Source of the DNA: Dehalococcoidia bacterium | GTDB lineage: Bacteria; Chloroflexota; Dehalococcoidia; UBA2247 | Length of the DNA: 6,746 bases | Assembly: GCA_021159955.1 (NCBI GenBank) | Contig: JAGHDJ010000054.1 | Coordinates: forward strand, 1-6,746 | Direction of reading: 5' to 3' | Shown here: piece by piece, positions 6,482-6,746 of the stretch | Position numbering within the stretch: position 1 is the stretch's first letter | How the letters are laid out: each line of letters starts with the position of its first letter | Made by a program: the position numbers and the translations under genes | The notes under the pieces: generated by a model | The model's input: the letters and a program-made list of their open reading frames with translations, nothing else | What the model was told of the DNA's origin: nothing | Databases searched by the model: none

Positions 6482-6746
6482 TTATTCAGGTGAAATAGAT
6501 AACTTCTTCTCGGCTTTGGCGATAATTGTTCTCTCTCTATCTATCATATCGGGGCTGACCGAAATCGAAGTAATACCCCAACTCACCAGTTTTTCTGTGA
6601 GATCAGGGTAGTCTGATGGTGCCTGTCCACATATAGAACAGGTAATACCTCTCCTCTTAGCCGTCTTAACGATGCGCTCCAGAGATACCATTACAGCTTC
6701 ATTTCTCTCATCAAAATCACCGTCCATCCTGGCATTATCCCTATCC
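6482..6746 (-). CDS. ppsA: Phosphoenolpyruvate synthase, C-terminal end (partial, cut by window edge)
   Basis: Only the last 87 codons and the stop are in the window. The frame stays open to the right edge, so the Met codon at 6727 is internal and not a start. PEP synthase converts pyruvate, ATP and water to phosphoenolpyruvate, AMP and phosphate, the entry step of gluconeogenesis. The visible part belongs to the C-terminal PEP/pyruvate-binding barrel. It has DRDNARMDGDFDERNEAV close to the edge, then the active-site loop CSICGQAPSDYPD, where the CGQAPSD Cys is the residue family knowledge assigns as general acid/base, followed by LVSWGITSISVSPD, the segment that typically closes the domain. 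The tail (RERTIIAKAEKK) is helical and charged. The related pyruvate phosphate dikinase has CGEHGGDP at this loop, which argues for PEP synthase. The stop is 34 bp before dgt, so it is probably cotranscribed with the replication and transcription genes. Confidence 0.88.
   Translation of the reverse strand, partial: DRDNARMDGDFDERNEAVMVSLERIVKTAKRRGITCSICGQAPSDYPDLTEKLVSWGITSISVSPDMIDRERTIIAKAEKKLSISPE

Larger units (their letters stand above)
1417..6746 (-). other. Predicted operon ppsA-dgt-dnaG-rpoD-small membrane protein
   Basis: Five same-strand genes are separated by only 34, 12, 26 and 10 bp. Shine-Dalgarno sites overlap the upstream stop at the dgt/dnaG junction and abut it at the rpoD/small-protein junction. 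No U-tailed hairpin was seen in any gap. This supports a single transcript, with its promoter beyond the right edge. Internal promoters inside coding sequence, as known for rpoD in other bacteria, cannot be ruled out. It resembles the macromolecular synthesis operon without rpsU. Confidence 0.7.

Noticed and set aside
5855..6498. Plus-strand open frames of 89 codons opposite dgt
   Set aside because: They mirror conserved HD-domain coding sequence and have no supported start or product.
6725..6727. Met codon as a possible start of an 81-residue protein
   Set aside because: The frame is open to the window edge, and the upstream codons encode DRDNAR, which fits the PEP synthase C-terminus. This is an internal Met of a truncated gene.

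Overview
The window is a compact, gene-dense stretch of bacterial chromosome. Five genes are on the minus strand, in transcription order: the 3' end of a phosphoenolpyruvate synthase gene (cut by the right edge), a dGTPase-like HD hydrolase (dgt), DNA primase (dnaG), the primary sigma factor (rpoD), and a small membrane-anchored protein of unknown function. One plus-strand gene, ffh (SRP54), converges on them from the left. All five complete genes plus the partial one are intact and have full sets of family motifs. There is no mobile element, CRISPR array, tRNA or rRNA.

Organism: base composition looks moderate (high 40s % GC by eye). My best guess is Chloroflexota, probably a Dehalococcoidia-like lineage. 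The reasons are the primase zinc ribbon with a CFGAC rather than CFGC second half, which I associate from memory with Chloroflexota; the sigma factor lacking a recognisable region 1.1; and the dgt-dnaG-rpoD order, which I recall from Dehalococcoides. This is an inference and not proven by the sequence.

Layout: positions 1-78 hold a good sigma-70-type promoter and Shine-Dalgarno site for ffh (79-1404). Only 12 bp separate the ends of ffh and the convergent small membrane protein gene (1417-2019). To the right, the minus-strand genes are separated by 10 bp (small protein/rpoD), 26 bp (rpoD/dnaG), 12 bp (dnaG/dgt) and 34 bp (dgt/ppsA). Two of these junctions place the downstream gene's Shine-Dalgarno site over the upstream stop codon. 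This looks like one operon with translational coupling. Its main promoter would lie beyond the right edge. No non-coding stretch exceeds 78 bp.

How they fit together: dnaG-rpoD is the core of the classical macromolecular synthesis operon, which couples replication priming to housekeeping transcription initiation. Here the ribosomal protein gene rpsU that precedes them in enterobacteria is absent, and a dNTP-hydrolysing enzyme and a PEP synthase precede them instead. The sigma factor has intact -10 and -35 recognition residues, and the ffh promoter (TTGACC-N18-TAGAAT) is the type it should read. I found no convincing undescribed system. The most interesting leads are the lineage-specific regions of the sigma factor, the small membrane protein cotranscribed with it, and the terminator-free convergent junction.
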